From Schlesneria paludicola DSM 18645 (GTDB lineage Bacteria > Planctomycetota > Planctomycetia > Planctomycetales > Planctomycetaceae), in NCBI GenBank assembly GCA_945876035.1, contig CAMCMU010000033.1, positions 1 to 53,059 of the forward strand: DNA of 53,059 nt. The letters run 5' to 3'. Of this stretch, positions 26,501-34,752 are shown in pieces. The notes beneath the pieces are model-generated. The model had not been told where the DNA came from. It worked only from the letters and a program-made list of their open reading frames with translations, and ran no database searches. Both the position numbers and the translations under genes were made by a program. How positions within the stretch are numbered: position 1 is the stretch's first letter; every line of letters begins with the position of its first letter.

Positions 26501-28332
26501 TTGATTGAATCCCGAGCTGACTGGTATTTGTCGCGGCCCCCAGAAAATCCCTCTTTAATGCCAAGGCTACCCGGTGCCTTGCCATAGTAGAACGTGTTTT
26601 CATAGGCGTGAACCAATCGGCCGGGTTCTTCAATGCCCTCTAAAACACCATCCAAAAAGGGCTTGATGCCCGCAAGAAACTCAGGTTGATACAGATCCGG
26701 AGACCAAGCAAAGAAAATCACAATCGTGATTTGGGGAAACTCGGCTTGTACCGCCTTGATCCATTGTCGACCTCTTTGCCGAACCAACTCCGGTGAGTCT
26801 TTACCCATCGGATACGCCATTTTTCCATATTCGTTCGGCGCCAGCTTGAGGGATTCCGGACCGGCAACGTACCGGCCGTATTGTTCTGTATCGAGTAAGA
26901 ATCCTTTCAGGTTTGCTTCGCGGCAGATACGGGCCGAGAGTGCGGCATTATGTTCCACCGCGGACCATTCGGTATCGTTGGTGAAGTCTGCTCCCAAATC
27001 GGTGTCTTCGACATGGCCACGCTCCAGTCGATACCACAAAAAATTGTCTGTCACGTGCCCCCAAGACACTCGTTTCAAATCATCGACAACCTGTTTGACG
27101 GCTGAGTCGGGAACTTTCATTGTGCTCCACGCCAATTGATCCAGTGTTTCGCACGTCCCTCCGCCGACCAAGCCATTCTGTTTACGCCAGTCTGCGTCCA
27201 GTGGTGCAATAACCCCGAGGCCATCGAAGGGAAAGGTGGAACAGAAGTCGGGATGATCGGCAAGAAAGGCTGGCGTCACTTGGTGCAATGACCCCTGCCC
27301 CGTTCCAATCAGTTTTTTTTTCCGCAACTCACTCGGTCGAGCCCAAAGGTCCTTCTTGACGACGACGACCGGCCGGCGCTGATCTCCAGCGGCAATTGAA
27401 CGTTTGCCCTGTTCATCGACGAATCCGGCGGCCACTCGAAATCCGACAGTCCGCTCGGAAGACTTTGATGCCGACAGCGTACGCGAACCGCCTGATCCGT
27501 CTTCGGGGCCGAAAAGAAACGATCCTCCCCGTTGAGATCGGTTCCATTGATTCTCTGCCCATTCGAGACTCTCAGTCCATTCGAGAACGTTTCCCCCTTG
27601 GTCAAACGTACCGTAGCGGCTGCTGGAATTTGCAAACGCGCCCACGACGGTTGTGACCGGGGAAAGCAGTATTCCCGTGTTGTTGTTTGCCGAATTCGAA
27701 CCCTGGTTGTCGCGATCAGGCGCGAGATCAGAACCGGTGGGAAAGCTCCAATACCCCGCACCGTTCAGTTTGGAAGCATCGTAGTAGGCTGCCTTGTACC
27801 ACTCGTTTTCACTCGGTAAGAACCACTCGGCTCCGGAGTTTCGATGGATGTTTCCGTCATCCGCGTCCGTTGTCCCGCCCAGGGTGTACGCTCCGGTTTC
27901 CGTATCGCCGTCTCCTTGGCCATTGTGCAGCCAGTTTGCAAAACGACACGCATCCCAGAACGAGACCTTCACGATGGGGCGATTGGCATACTCGGGTTCG
28001 ACGCTGTAGGAAAACGTACCGTCCGCACCCATCCGATCCAGCTTGAATCCCCAGCTGGATTCCAGCACGTTGTCATCATACAACCCATAAGGATCAGACT
28101 TGGCTTTGGCATTCAAAAATTCAACGTACTGCGCCACCGTGACTTCATATTTGGACAATCGAAATGGATAGGCGACACCCCCATAACCCGTTTTGTCAGC
28201 AAGGTTTCCTGCATCACCAATCTTAATTGTTTCTAAACTTTGAAGGCCTTCACCCATTTGGAAAACGTCTGCCTGCAGCCTCGAGACGCAACACAACAGC
28301 GAGACCGTGATTTTTGCCAACAAATTAACCAT
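23599..28332 (-). CDS. Giant secreted protein: SUMF1-fold domain plus two tandem copies of a glycosidase-like module
   Basis: The protein is 1577 residues from ATG at 28332 with a signal peptide (MVNLLAKITVSLLCCVSRLQ). Residues ~45-310 form an SUMF1/formylglycine-generating-enzyme-type domain (YPFRLSKYEVTVAQYVEFLN, NRPIVKVSFWDACRFANWLH, LPSENEWYKAAYYD, GGNVLEWTES, ERTVGFRVA); the catalytic cysteines expected near the end are absent. Two related modules follow, ~329-966 and ~967-1577. Each opens with PSELR.KK.IG.GQ, has a barrel-like core with WGHVTDNFLWY, a GF..DTE motif (Asp481/Glu483 and Asp1126/Glu1128), GMAAWVESDP and SDEYVWVW (Asp666, Asp1300), and closes with a beta-sandwich (ED/DDFS.DPL..GWYFDF.MLD.GR and RRR.VHP). 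No named glycoside hydrolase family is recognised. The substrate is unknown, probably a polysaccharide. It is a single-gene unit. Confidence 0.85.
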   Translation of the reverse strand: MVNLLAKITVSLLCCVSRLQADVFQMGEGLQSLETIKIGDAGNLADKTGYGGVAYPFRLSKYEVTVAQYVEFLNAKAKSDPYGLYDDNVLESSWGFKLDRMGADGTFSYSVEPEYANRPIVKVSFWDACRFANWLHNGQGDGDTETGAYTLGGTTDADDGNIHRNSGAEWFLPSENEWYKAAYYDASKLNGAGYWSFPTGSDLAPDRDNQGSNSANNNTGILLSPVTTVVGAFANSSSRYGTFDQGGNVLEWTESLEWAENQWNRSQRGGSFLFGPEDGSGGSRTLSASKSSERTVGFRVAAGFVDEQGKRSIAAGDQRRPVVVVKKDLWARPSELRKKKLIGTGQGSLHQVTPAFLADHPDFCSTFPFDGLGVIAPLDADWRKQNGLVGGGTCETLDQLAWSTMKVPDSAVKQVVDDLKRVSWGHVTDNFLWYRLERGHVEDTDLGADFTNDTEWSAVEHNAALSARICREANLKGFLLDTEQYGRYVAGPESLKLAPNEYGKMAYPMGKDSPELVRQRGRQWIKAVQAEFPQITIVIFFAWSPDLYQPEFLAGIKPFLDGVLEGIEEPGRLVHAYENTFYYGKAPGSLGIKEGFSGGRDKYQSARDSIKKWGILSSAPEKFRKFVGVGMAAWVESDPWDLWSGWPSGSEFTGWSNVPLSLAYSDEYVWVWSEHSNYQHSHLLNVHGADPDGSPSQSSGIEPGFNPFLASLSNQTFNTGREPTAAVSEDFSTDPLLNGWYFDFDMLDVGRRVQPLHAGLTFDRASVPYTWSSRDRCVQVIGNWMTGSAGDVVARQGQQRRRYVHPLIPLSQEDIFHAEFDFRVETFSADPSNPILLGLFHSDELVTRNSLALRMDDPRTAEVTLTGEADPLRLPLALGAGMKPQTNYRMTFDFDGFRHHLRVTIVDLANPSLVVATATAVVPSDFGQLKLDEAGIAQWDAGETSTPLEQAYRYRLQRVAIDREPQRWVSPSELRTKKVIGAGQYTVVNLNENDAPTPRFLAEHPEYMANHPFDGVAIPVPLDREWCRENGLLSDHFAVHEMAMTTLPIPFSSLEGAVQDLQRVSWGHVTDNFLWYSVKDGSRGGDNDQRYSVDPDSSADWKIVSQNAATLARFCRESRLQGFIMDTEMYTKYDSGELYPFGKGTPDVWRERGEHWIRAIQAEFPDIKILLFFSWGPEREAWPGYQNLTHFMNGILEGIQMPARLIHGWESTFWFGGRRNLPSGPYQYPGDRHAYANTRHDIKRQWRNWSDNPAKYDQFVEAGMAAWVESDPYNLYPGQPSGYRSELPWSNLPNTLAYSDEYVWVWCQQSHYAKTRDVLNPFLASIANQTFNTGREEVESLSDDFSSDPLQRGWYFDFNMLDIGRDKHPDFLPVMSPETVAYTWSPDNHSLRVQGNWWTGSSGQTVAQLGRQRRRFVHPIRPLNDHDSFRAEFDFNVQSFGSDPTNPIVLGLFHRDEFVNSQSVTFQISGPQSARVTAAGNQLSTFHDLSLNEKMLTAGCQYRIAIDCDGLRGSLHFELSDLTNSSVAATGDLLLPKSLGTFQCNEFGVAQWDMSPTSTPPEKAYTLGVDRVSLSRK

Positions 28333-28737
28333 TCTCGGCCTCTTTAGAATTTCACTCGCCCGATAAAAAACACGTTGCTACTTGTGATAAGGTCCCGGTG
28401 AAGGGTCGCTTTCACCATCACACACCATTGTTTGTCAACTCTCGAAAACGAAGTGACCTCACGCCAACTCGGGCAGAGTCCAGAAGCTAACACGCTCGAG
28501 CCCATGCGACAACTAAACGAATCACAACGCGGGCTTCTCCAAACACCATGACGAGTAGCGCACAACGCAGACGACGATGAGCGTATTTTCTGCCGTTTCG
28601 GATTGACCCACCAAGCAAAACGGGAAATGCGCGATTTCTTCGCCACGATCTGTCTGGGTGACTCTGTTTCGCAACTCTTGCCGGGATTCCCCCAACTTGG
28701 CCCCAAGTGTCGCCACGACATTGCCGATGGGGCGTGC
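28333..28737. other. 405-bp divergent spacer between the giant gene and ftsW
   Basis: It should hold both promoters. No clear -35/-10 pair or operator was seen. The ftsW frame is open back to 28603, but that extension is not protein-like. Confidence 0.35.
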
Positions 28738-29889
28738 ATGACTCAGAGTTCCCACGATGACCTGACCGCCGCGACCGACTTTTACAGACATTTGTTCTTG
28801 TCGCTGGCGATGATGTTGGTCGGTTTTGGTCTCCTGATGGTCTACAGTTCCAGCGTCACATCGTGGCCCACGGAATTTGAACGGGTGTACCTTTCCCGGC
28901 ACCTGATTTTTCTCAGTCTCGGTTTGCTCGTGGCTGTAATCGCCGGTGCGCAGACGCCTGACTTTTGGAAATCGGCTGCTCCGTGGTTCTTCGCGGCTTC
29001 TGTGGCATTGCTGATTTTGGTGCTTGTCCCTGGAATTGGCGTGCGTGTGAAGGGCGCACAACGTTGGATTCGCTTTTCACCCCTGACAGCCCAACCCTCG
29101 GAAATCGCCAAAATTGCATTACCCCTGATGTTGTGCTGGCTCTTAGACAGGAATCGATCGCGGTTGTCAAAATGGATTTCAGGAACGGTTCCCTTTTTGA
29201 TTGCAGTGGCACTCATCGTCCCGTTGGTTCTGATTGAGCCGGATTTGGGGACCGCTCTGTTTTTGGTTGCCGGAGCAGCGTTGACCCTGTTTGCCGGCGG
29301 ATGGCCGTTGAGAAATTTTGTGATTAGCGGGTTGATTGCGATTCCGGCATTCACGTCATTGCTGATCATGAAGCCTTATCAACGCCAGCGCATTGTCGGA
29401 TTTTTCGAAACCTGGGCCGACTTTGAATCCGCTCCCTATCAACTGAAACAGTCCTTGGTCTCATTAGGATCTGGCGGCCTGTTCGGAGTCGGACTGGGCA
29501 AAGGCTGGCAAAAATTGAGTTTTCTGCCGGAGGCCAATACCGACTTCGTCTTCGCGGTTATCGGTGAGGAACTCGGCTTAGTCGGCACACTTGGACTGAT
29601 GACGTTATGGTGTGCTCTGTACCTGACCGGACTGCGGATGCTGAGCCACCTCAAGCCGCGAAGCTTTGCGTTTGTCGTGAGTTTTACATTGTTGACGCAA
29701 CTGTTTGGACAGGCGATTCTGAATGTTGCCGTCGTAACGGCGATGGTCCCACCGAAAGGGATTTCTCACCCCTTTATTAGCGCAGGCGGTAGCAATCTCA
29801 TTGCCAGCTTGCTCGCCCTCGGAATTGTCTATAGTTTGTCCCGTGACCCACGTTGTAAGACGATGCGAAACGCCGATCGCGGGACTTGA
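28738..29889 (+). CDS. ftsW: FtsW/RodA/SpoVE-family lipid II polymerase
   Basis: The protein is 383 residues from ATG at 28738. SEDS-family glycosyltransferases polymerise lipid II into peptidoglycan glycan strands. Around ten hydrophobic helices are present. Signature motifs are GAQRWIRF and QPSEIAKIALPL, IEPDLGTALFL, the periplasmic loop with YQLKQSLVSLGSGGLFGVGL and LPEANTDFVFAVIGEELG, and PPKGISHPFISAGGSNLIAS near the C-terminus. The adjacent murG makes ftsW more likely than rodA, as in the division and cell wall cluster. Other dcw genes (murC, ftsA, ftsZ) are not next to it. Confidence 0.93.
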   Translation: MTQSSHDDLTAATDFYRHLFLSLAMMLVGFGLLMVYSSSVTSWPTEFERVYLSRHLIFLSLGLLVAVIAGAQTPDFWKSAAPWFFAASVALLILVLVPGIGVRVKGAQRWIRFSPLTAQPSEIAKIALPLMLCWLLDRNRSRLSKWISGTVPFLIAVALIVPLVLIEPDLGTALFLVAGAALTLFAGGWPLRNFVISGLIAIPAFTSLLIMKPYQRQRIVGFFETWADFESAPYQLKQSLVSLGSGGLFGVGLGKGWQKLSFLPEANTDFVFAVIGEELGLVGTLGLMTLWCALYLTGLRMLSHLKPRSFAFVVSFTLLTQLFGQAILNVAVVTAMVPPKGISHPFISAGGSNLIASLLALGIVYSLSRDPRCKTMRNADRGT

Positions 29890-29922
29890 ACGGCCCCAGC
29901 CACCTTTGAAGTTCCATCAAGA

Positions 29923-31074
29923 ATGCCCCACCCCGCTACATACCTTTTCGCCGGAGGCGGCACCGGCGGGCATCTGTTTCCCGGTGTGGCCATCGCGGAG
30001 GAAATCCAACGCCGTGAACCGGACTCGCGTATCGTGTTCGCCGGATGCGAACGTGAACTGGAACGGACGATTCTTGCACGTCACCCCTTTCACCATCGGC
30101 CACTGTCTGTCGAGCCACTCCGAGAGTTGATTCGAAATCCCCTGAAATTCGTGACTCGAAACGGATCCGCTTGGATCGCCGCTCGTCGCTTGCTGCATGC
30201 AGAGCAACCGCGTGCCGTGGTCGGTTTGGGGGGGTACGCTAGTGCCCCCTTGGTCTGGGCTGCATCCCGTCGCGGCATCCCCGTCGTGCTCCTCGAACAA
30301 AATCTGATTCCTGGCCGCGCCACGCGTTGGCTGTCCCGTTCGGCCGACATGATTTGTGCGTCGTTTGATGAGACCAAAGAACGATTGCCCAAATCCGCCA
30401 ACGTGGCAATTACCGGAAATCCACTGCGTCGAGAAATTACCGACTATGTTCCGAAACATTCGACGTCGTTGCCGTGCTCACATCAGATCTTGGTGCTCGG
30501 AGGAAGTCAGGGTGCCGATTCGTTGAACGATGCGGTCCTCGCCGCAATGCCGTTGCTCGGTGAATCACGGTTCCCCTGGAGTGTGATTCACCAAACGGGA
30601 CCGCGTCAGCTTGAGGCGGTTCGTCGTTCTTATGAGGCCCTGTCCATCAATGCCGTTGTCGAATCGTTTTTTGAAGACATGATGGCGCGGTATCAAGCGG
30701 TCTCGCTAGTGATTTCGCGCGCGGGGGCAACAACCCTCGCCGAACTGGCCTGCTGCGGTCTGCCTATGATCCTGCTGCCGTACCCGCATGCGACGGACAA
30801 TCATCAGTCAGCGAACGCACAAGCGTACGTGGCTCACGGCGCGGCCATTTGTTTGGAGCATCTTTCTTCTCCGGAGCAGACCGCCGCACAGTTGGCGACA
30901 CTCCTGCAAGATCTGTTTAGCAACGACGCACGGCGTGCGGCGATGACTGTCGCAGCTCGCCGCTGTGCCCGACCTTCCGCCACGAAAGAGGTCGTGGATC
31001 GAATCGTCGGACTGGGGGCACGCAACGTTTCGAAATGCGGCAACCCGGACTCGGTGACATCCTCCCCCGAATAG
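29923..31074 (+). CDS. murG: UDP-N-acetylglucosamine-N-acetylmuramyl-pentapeptide transferase MurG
   Basis: The protein is 383 residues, starting 33 bases after the ftsW stop. It transfers GlcNAc from UDP-GlcNAc to lipid I to form lipid II at the inner face of the membrane. The N-terminal donor-independent motif is FAGGGTGGHLFPGVAIAEE at ~9-27. VVGLGGYASAPLVWAA and LLEQNLIPGRATRWLS follow in domain 1. Domain 2 has LVLGGSQGADSLN and the nucleotide-sugar site SRAGATTLAELACCGLPMIL with the nearby P.PHATDNHQ..NA motif. With ftsW it forms a lipid II-making and lipid II-using pair. Confidence 0.96.
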   Translation: MPHPATYLFAGGGTGGHLFPGVAIAEEIQRREPDSRIVFAGCERELERTILARHPFHHRPLSVEPLRELIRNPLKFVTRNGSAWIAARRLLHAEQPRAVVGLGGYASAPLVWAASRRGIPVVLLEQNLIPGRATRWLSRSADMICASFDETKERLPKSANVAITGNPLRREITDYVPKHSTSLPCSHQILVLGGSQGADSLNDAVLAAMPLLGESRFPWSVIHQTGPRQLEAVRRSYEALSINAVVESFFEDMMARYQAVSLVISRAGATTLAELACCGLPMILLPYPHATDNHQSANAQAYVAHGAAICLEHLSSPEQTAAQLATLLQDLFSNDARRAAMTVAARRCARPSATKEVVDRIVGLGARNVSKCGNPDSVTSSPE

Positions 31075-31107
31075 AGCCACAATCATCGTCTCTTTATTGA
31101 GCAGGCA

Positions 31108-31791
31108 TCAACGATCGAGGACAATCCCCTGAGCCGCTGCGTGGGCTCTTCGGACGCGGCCTTGGTGCAACTCTAATCGTCCTGACGCAAACAGCCTGAT
31201 CGCTTCTGGAAAGGCTTCACATTCTGCTTCGAAGACGCGCGCCGCCAGTGAATCAGGCGTGTCATCGTCCTCGACGCCAACGACGCGTTGAAGAATAATC
31301 GGACCGTGGTCGTACTCATTGTCAACGAAGTGCACGGTGCATCCACTCACCTTCGTGCCCCGTTTCAGAACGGCTTCATGAACATGGTGCCCGTAAAGTC
31401 CCTTTCCACAAAATGACGGAATCAGGCTTGGATGAATGTTGATCACACGACTCACATAATCGTCAGGGATATGAAGCAGCGACAGAAAGCCACCGCAGAT
31501 CACCAGATCGACTTGGACTTCACGACACCGATTGAAAATATGCCGGCTGAAGTCGTTGACTCCAGAAAACAATCGTCGTTGAACCACTTCACAATGCACG
31601 TTCAATTCTTTCGCACGCTGGATTCCAACGCAATCGGATCGACTCGCAATCACCATCGGAATCTCTGCCGTCAACGAACCGGATCGGATCTTGTCCATGA
31701 GATTGACAAGCGTCGTGCCCCCACCCGAAATCAATACCGCCAAGCGAATCGGTCGTATCAACGAAGTCGTTAGTGGTCGGTTACCGGTCAT
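31108..31791 (-). CDS. purN: Phosphoribosylglycinamide formyltransferase (GART type)
   Basis: The protein is 227 residues from ATG at 31791. It formylates GAR with 10-formyl-tetrahydrofolate, the third step of purine synthesis. The phosphate-binding loop is ISGGGTTLVNL at ~21-31. Catalytic residues are visible: Asn118 and His120 in VINIHPSLIPSF, and Asp161 in NEYDHGPIILQ. The GKGLYGHHVHEAVLKRGTKV segment fits the GART family. The extra N-terminal ~14 residues are weakly supported; the conserved region begins at IRLAVLISG. It converges on murG, 33 bases apart. Confidence 0.93.
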   Translation of the reverse strand: MTGNRPLTTSLIRPIRLAVLISGGGTTLVNLMDKIRSGSLTAEIPMVIASRSDCVGIQRAKELNVHCEVVQRRLFSGVNDFSRHIFNRCREVQVDLVICGGFLSLLHIPDDYVSRVINIHPSLIPSFCGKGLYGHHVHEAVLKRGTKVSGCTVHFVDNEYDHGPIILQRVVGVEDDDTPDSLAARVFEAECEAFPEAIRLFASGRLELHQGRVRRAHAAAQGIVLDR

Positions 31792-32135
31792 GTGATCCCT
31801 GCGGTGGAATGTTTCGATGCGTCAACATGGGAATGAAGGTCAACAATCAGAATCGCCAAATATGGAACACCTCAGGATAATTTTCGAGAGTGTATTTTGT
31901 AAATTGGTGAAGTCGAAAATTTGTTGAATGGAAGGCGGTGTCCTGTGATATTTTTCCGTTCGGCTATGGCCGTACGATATCAGCGGCTACGATAACAGTA
32001 CTCTCTGCGTGGCAAATGTCTTCGTCAAACGGCGATGCAGCTTGAATTGACGCATCAAGATGCCGGAGTCCTTGGCGAACCCTTCTCACTGTGGTGATCT
32101 CGAACGGTCCATGATATTCGCTTCCTGAGGTCTCG
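31792..32135. other. 344-bp divergent spacer between purN and the PP2C gene
   Basis: No gene, RNA or purine riboswitch-like structure is recognised. Promoters for both genes are expected here but were not identified. Confidence 0.35.
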
Positions 32136-33461
32136 ATGCATTGGGAACAAAAAATTCGCTATGCCGCACTGAGCGACATTGGATTCCGTCGGCAGAACAA
32201 CGAGGACGCCTGCGCCGTCCACTTGTGCCCGGATCGGGAGACGTGGAATCAACGGGGGCATCTCTTCGTCGTTGCGGACGGCATGGGGGGGCACGCCGTC
32301 GGAGAATTGGCGAGCAAAATTGCCGTCGATACTGTACCACACACGCTTGATAAACTCAGGCAACTAGCCCCAGCCGAAGCCTTGCGAGCCTCCATTGAAC
32401 ACGCGAATACTGCGATCCATAAACGCGGAACCGAGAATCACGATTTTTTGCACATGGGGACAACCTGTACCACGTTGCTGCTGTGCTCACAGGGAGCGAT
32501 TGTTGGAAACGTCGGTGACAGCAGAGTTTATCGAATTCGCCAGCGTCACATTGAACAGTTGTCGCGAGATCACAGTCTGATCTGGGAGACGATGGAACAG
32601 CGGAACATGAGTCAGCGGGATGCCGAGCAATTTTGCCCCCGCAATATCATCACCCGCTCGCTCGGACCAGAAGCCGTGGTGCAGGTCGATATTCTCGGCC
32701 CCTTTCCCGTCCTTCCTAGCGACGTGTTTATCCTCTGTTCCGACGGGCTCAGCGGCCAACTCAGCGATACCGAAATCGGCATCATTGCTGGTCATTTATC
32801 TCCCGTGGAAGCGTCTCGTTTATTGGTCAATCTTGCCAACTTGCGAGGTGGCGCGGACAACATTACGGTGATTGTGACATCCGTCGGTGAACCGGCTACC
32901 GATACTGCCGTCGCCGATTCCGATGGCGTGGAAGACCGCGGTGAGACTGGGCTCAAAATCGCAACTTATGGCCTTTTGTCGGCCGGTATTGTTGGTGGAT
33001 TGTCCGTGGCTGCGTTTGTCGCACAGCAACCCACCTTCGCTTGGAGCCTGCTCGCCGGTTCCACCTTCGCAGGAATTTTCTGGATGCTTCGAACCTCGTT
33101 CAGGCATCACGACAAGAGGAAGCAGGACCGTACTCCCAATTTACCAATCGTATCGACGTCACAACCCACGCGAATTTCGCCGGCCAAGGTCACGGCGCAA
33201 TTCATTCAATATCTGGTGAAACTGGAATCAGAACTGCATCAGACGGCGTTAAATCAGGGATGGTCGATTCCGTGGGACGACTATGAGAGGATCTTTCCAG
33301 CTGTGAAACAGGCAATGAACGACCGGCAGTATTCGGTCGCCTTACTCGAATACAGCCGTATTTTTGAAATTCTGATGGTTGGTGTTTTTCAACAACGCCA
33401 GCAGAGCCAACATCAAACACGCTGGAGCAAAGAGAATCATTCCGATCCAAAGGCGGGGTGA
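32136..33461 (+). CDS. PP2C-type serine/threonine phosphatase with membrane segment and unknown C-terminal domain
   Basis: The protein is 441 residues. Residues 1-250 are a PP2C phosphatase: SDIGFRRQNNEDA (motif 1), VVADGMGGHAVGELAS with the metal-binding Asp at 48, VGNVGDSRVYRIR, LCSDGLSGQL and RGGADNITVIV. All metal-site aspartates and the final GG-DN are visible. Two hydrophobic segments (~275-300 and ~305-325) anchor the protein, so the catalytic part lies in the cytoplasm. A hydrophilic C-terminal region (~345-420, QFIQYLVKLESELHQTALNQ) is helical and unrecognised. It probably opposes Hanks-type kinases, which are common in planctomycetes; the kinase is not adjacent. Confidence 0.92.
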   Translation: MHWEQKIRYAALSDIGFRRQNNEDACAVHLCPDRETWNQRGHLFVVADGMGGHAVGELASKIAVDTVPHTLDKLRQLAPAEALRASIEHANTAIHKRGTENHDFLHMGTTCTTLLLCSQGAIVGNVGDSRVYRIRQRHIEQLSRDHSLIWETMEQRNMSQRDAEQFCPRNIITRSLGPEAVVQVDILGPFPVLPSDVFILCSDGLSGQLSDTEIGIIAGHLSPVEASRLLVNLANLRGGADNITVIVTSVGEPATDTAVADSDGVEDRGETGLKIATYGLLSAGIVGGLSVAAFVAQQPTFAWSLLAGSTFAGIFWMLRTSFRHHDKRKQDRTPNLPIVSTSQPTRISPAKVTAQFIQYLVKLESELHQTALNQGWSIPWDDYERIFPAVKQAMNDRQYSVALLEYSRIFEILMVGVFQQRQQSQHQTRWSKENHSDPKAG

Positions 33462-33911
33462 GAGTCACGTCTGTCCCTCGAGTCCGGAATGCGGTGAAGA
33501 CGCCGAGAAAAGCCTCCGGTCTGGCCATCTTAGTTGGGCTCAAACCAATCCCCTGAATAATCCACGCGTTTCCTCCAAGGCTGCGCGGCAGACGGTGCGA
33601 ATCCGATGCGGCCAAGGCATGTGTTGCGTTAGGGGGCCGCGACATCGAACAGGTCATCGGCGGTTGCATCACTCCTGACCGCGCAGGTCATGCCACATGT
33701 GCTCCAGCGGATTGAGTTGCGGCGAATCCTGTATCAGGCTGACGCACGTAACGAACCATTAAAGCGACTTCACCCACGATTTGATGGCGACATCTCTCCG
33801 CGACTTGACGTGGAACGCGATTTCGGATGACGCTTGATTTCCGTCCGTATTCGCCACGGCGCAAATCCAGCAGGATGAAGACTCCAACCCCGAACGAGAG
33901 GTCAGAAAGAT
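33462..33911. other. Region without supported gene
   Basis: Frames exist on both strands without motifs. It looks like decayed DNA continuous with the pseudogene to the right. Confidence 0.35.
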
Positions 33912-34677
33912 TTACCGTTTGGCCTCTTTGGCCCGAATCAGAAGCCCGGACAAACCAAGATTCTCGACGATCACACCATGGGGCAGGTTGTTTACATCGA
34001 CCTTGATGACTCCGCCAAAACCGTTGCGTTCCCCAGTTCCCTTTGCTGTGATCATCGATCGCCATAGGATCACAAGTCCCCCGTGCGCAGAGAGGCTTTT
34101 CAGATCGTCCGGGACGAGCCTGATTCTCACAGTAGCGGGCTGTAACCGTTTGATTTCGCACAAGTGACCGACCGTCTTTGTCACAAGTTCGCCGTTGACA
34201 CTAGTGCTGGCCAACACGGCGACCTGCAGCCAATCCTCCTGTTTGGGTTCGGGAGCGAGGAGCGAGGAGCGAGGCGCGAGGAGCGAATGACGCGGGTCGC
34301 TTCGATATGCCCTGCCGCAATAACGACGGGCGACGCCGCCGCAAATCCCGCCGGCAGGCCAACAATGTCAATGCGCACTTCCCCGTCAAAGTGGTCTTGG
34401 CGGTCAGGAATAAACTTCAAGCGTTGGCCGCTGCCGGGTGGGACCTGCGGATGCATCCTGTCCACCGTCACACGGAAGTCTGGTCTCGTCGAGTCCCCGT
34501 CCGACTGGGCACCAGAATAACGCACTCTGCCAAACCCGCGTCCGTCGGGTCAGACAATTTGGCGGGCCGGTCTCGTCTGATGCCATTTCCTGGCGAGACG
34601 TCACTCGGATTTCGCCAATCGACGCGGACAACACTGATCCGCCAGAACGTCGGTAAATCCTGGTGTTGCGCGTTCAT
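33912..34677 (-). pseudogene. Frame-broken remnant of a planctomycete Ig-like/PPC-domain protein
   Basis: Three minus-strand frames carry adjoining parts of one protein. At 34181-34525 the sequence reads QVPPGSGQRLKFIPDRQDHF, DGEVRIDIVGLPAGFAAASP and VVIAAGHIEAT. At 33912-34217 it reads TSVNGELVTKTVGHLCEIK, then ERNGFGGVIKVDVNNLPHGV and IVENLGLSGLLI. These order and motif patterns match the C-terminal part of large planctomycete proteins with PPC/Ig-like domains (the NLPHGV.V.N.GL.G..I segment is typical). Frame changes separate them, one at a heptanucleotide run (34252-34286). The upstream end near 34677 is less certain. Most of the parent gene is missing. Confidence 0.6.
34252..34286. repeat. 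Five-unit heptanucleotide tandem repeat
   Basis: Five 7-bp units, four GGAGCGA and one GGCGCGA, run without gaps. A 7-bp unit shifts reading frame on each gain or loss. It sits exactly where the two pieces of the decayed Ig-like/PPC gene fall out of frame, so slippage may have helped break the gene. Confidence 0.9.
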
Positions 34678-34752
34678 TCAGCGTGATAGCTATTCGCAAG
34701 TTTTGCCGAGATCCACGCATTCGAGGACACCTGAAATGGCAAACGTTTCTGC

